Source: a virus. From it: DNA of 57,439 nt. Shown one piece after another: positions 57,321-57,439 of this stretch (position 1 is the first letter of the stretch; every line of letters starts with the position of its first letter). Below the pieces are notes generated by a model that worked only from the letters and a program-made list of their open reading frames with translations, had not been told where the DNA came from and ran no database searches. The stretch covers positions 1 through 57,439 of IMG/VR virus record IMGVR_UViG_3300023110_000040; one strand, 5' to 3'. The position numbers and the translations under genes were made by a program.

Positions 57321-57439
57321 ATGTGCAGTTCATTTGTACGTAAAGAAGCCAACCGAATGAATTGGATCGTTAAAGGTAAACTTATAGATCCATCCTGGTC
57401 CGACAGAGACGTCGAAGCTACCTATAATTCATACATAAA
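57321..57439 (+). CDS. Partial late gene, unrecognised
   Basis: Begins MCSSFVRKEANRMNWIVKGK and runs off the window at residue 39. AAGGAGG precedes the ATG and a late promoter lies upstream. No motif. Confidence 0.55.
   Translation, partial: MCSSFVRKEANRMNWIVKGKLIDPSWSDRDVEATYNSYI

Noticed and set aside
1-57439. CRISPR arrays, insertion sequences, integrase or attachment sites
   Set aside because: No regularly spaced repeats, transposase or integrase motifs were seen; the gene set is that of a lytic phage.

Overview
This window is part of the genome of a T4-like (tailed, contractile, lytic) phage. The supporting genes are clamp-loader subunits gp62 and gp44, sliding clamp gp45, DexA, dCMP hydroxymethylase gp42, type II topoisomerase (gp52 and a fused gp39/60-type large subunit), UvsY, UvsW, late sigma factor gp55, recombination nuclease gp47/gp46 and DNA polymerase gp43. 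The DNA is AT-rich by eye (about 60 percent AT). Many small proteins, fibre-type N-termini and accessory genes resemble those of aquatic T4-like phages (cyanophage, pelagiphage and Sinorhizobium M12-like relatives). A DUF1289 protein and the Gram-negative lipoprotein and signal-peptide genes suggest a Gram-negative, possibly alphaproteobacterial host; this is inference.

Layout. 0-3.1 kb (minus): replication clamp and clamp loader with small conserved genes. 3.1-10.1 kb (minus): a tightly coupled operon whose core looks like a DNA-hypermodification island, with dCMP hydroxymethylase, dCMP deaminase, a UDG-fold protein, a DNA-glucosyltransferase-like protein, UDP-galactopyranose mutase, a C5-cytosine-methyltransferase homologue and DexA. 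10.1-12.5 kb (minus): small early genes behind strong host-type promoters. 12.6-14.4 kb: mostly plus-strand oxygenase-like genes. 14.4-27.8 kb (minus): one long late operon that starts with fibre-type structural genes and continues into three radical-SAM proteins, glycosyltransferases, a methyltransferase-like protein, a compact fatty-acid desaturase, a two-domain oxygenase-like protein, an SGNH-type protein and two TauD-like oxygenases. 28.2-28.6 kb: no protein gene, but a promoter-structured RNA-terminator unit. 28.6-31.9 kb (minus): early small genes, a metallopeptidase, a nuclease and a fourth radical-SAM protein. 32.0-37.3 kb (plus): late cluster of secreted or membrane proteins, a class-3 lipase and two very cysteine-rich microproteins. 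37.3-46.8 kb (mostly minus): GT25 transferase, HNH nuclease, GalE, a lipoprotein peptidase, two tRNAs, many tiny genes and topoisomerase. 46.9-57.4 kb (plus): a tail-type protein, UvsY, UvsW, gp55, gp47, gp46, an FkbM-type methyltransferase, gp43 and two MazG-like proteins.

Regulation can be read from the sequence. A family of near-consensus host promoters (TTGACA, 16-17 bases, TATAAT or TATATT) precedes early and replication genes. TATAAATA boxes of the T4 late type precede structural and late genes, including one palindromic box that fires both ways at 27.8 kb.

The two most interesting systems are (i) a predicted pathway for sugar-decorated hydroxymethylcytosine, in which GalE and UDP-galactopyranose mutase would make a furanose sugar donor for a DNA glycosyltransferase, and (ii) the late tailoring operon joined to fibre genes. 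A third is the roughly 390-nt structured RNA gene, which I could not match to a known RNA.
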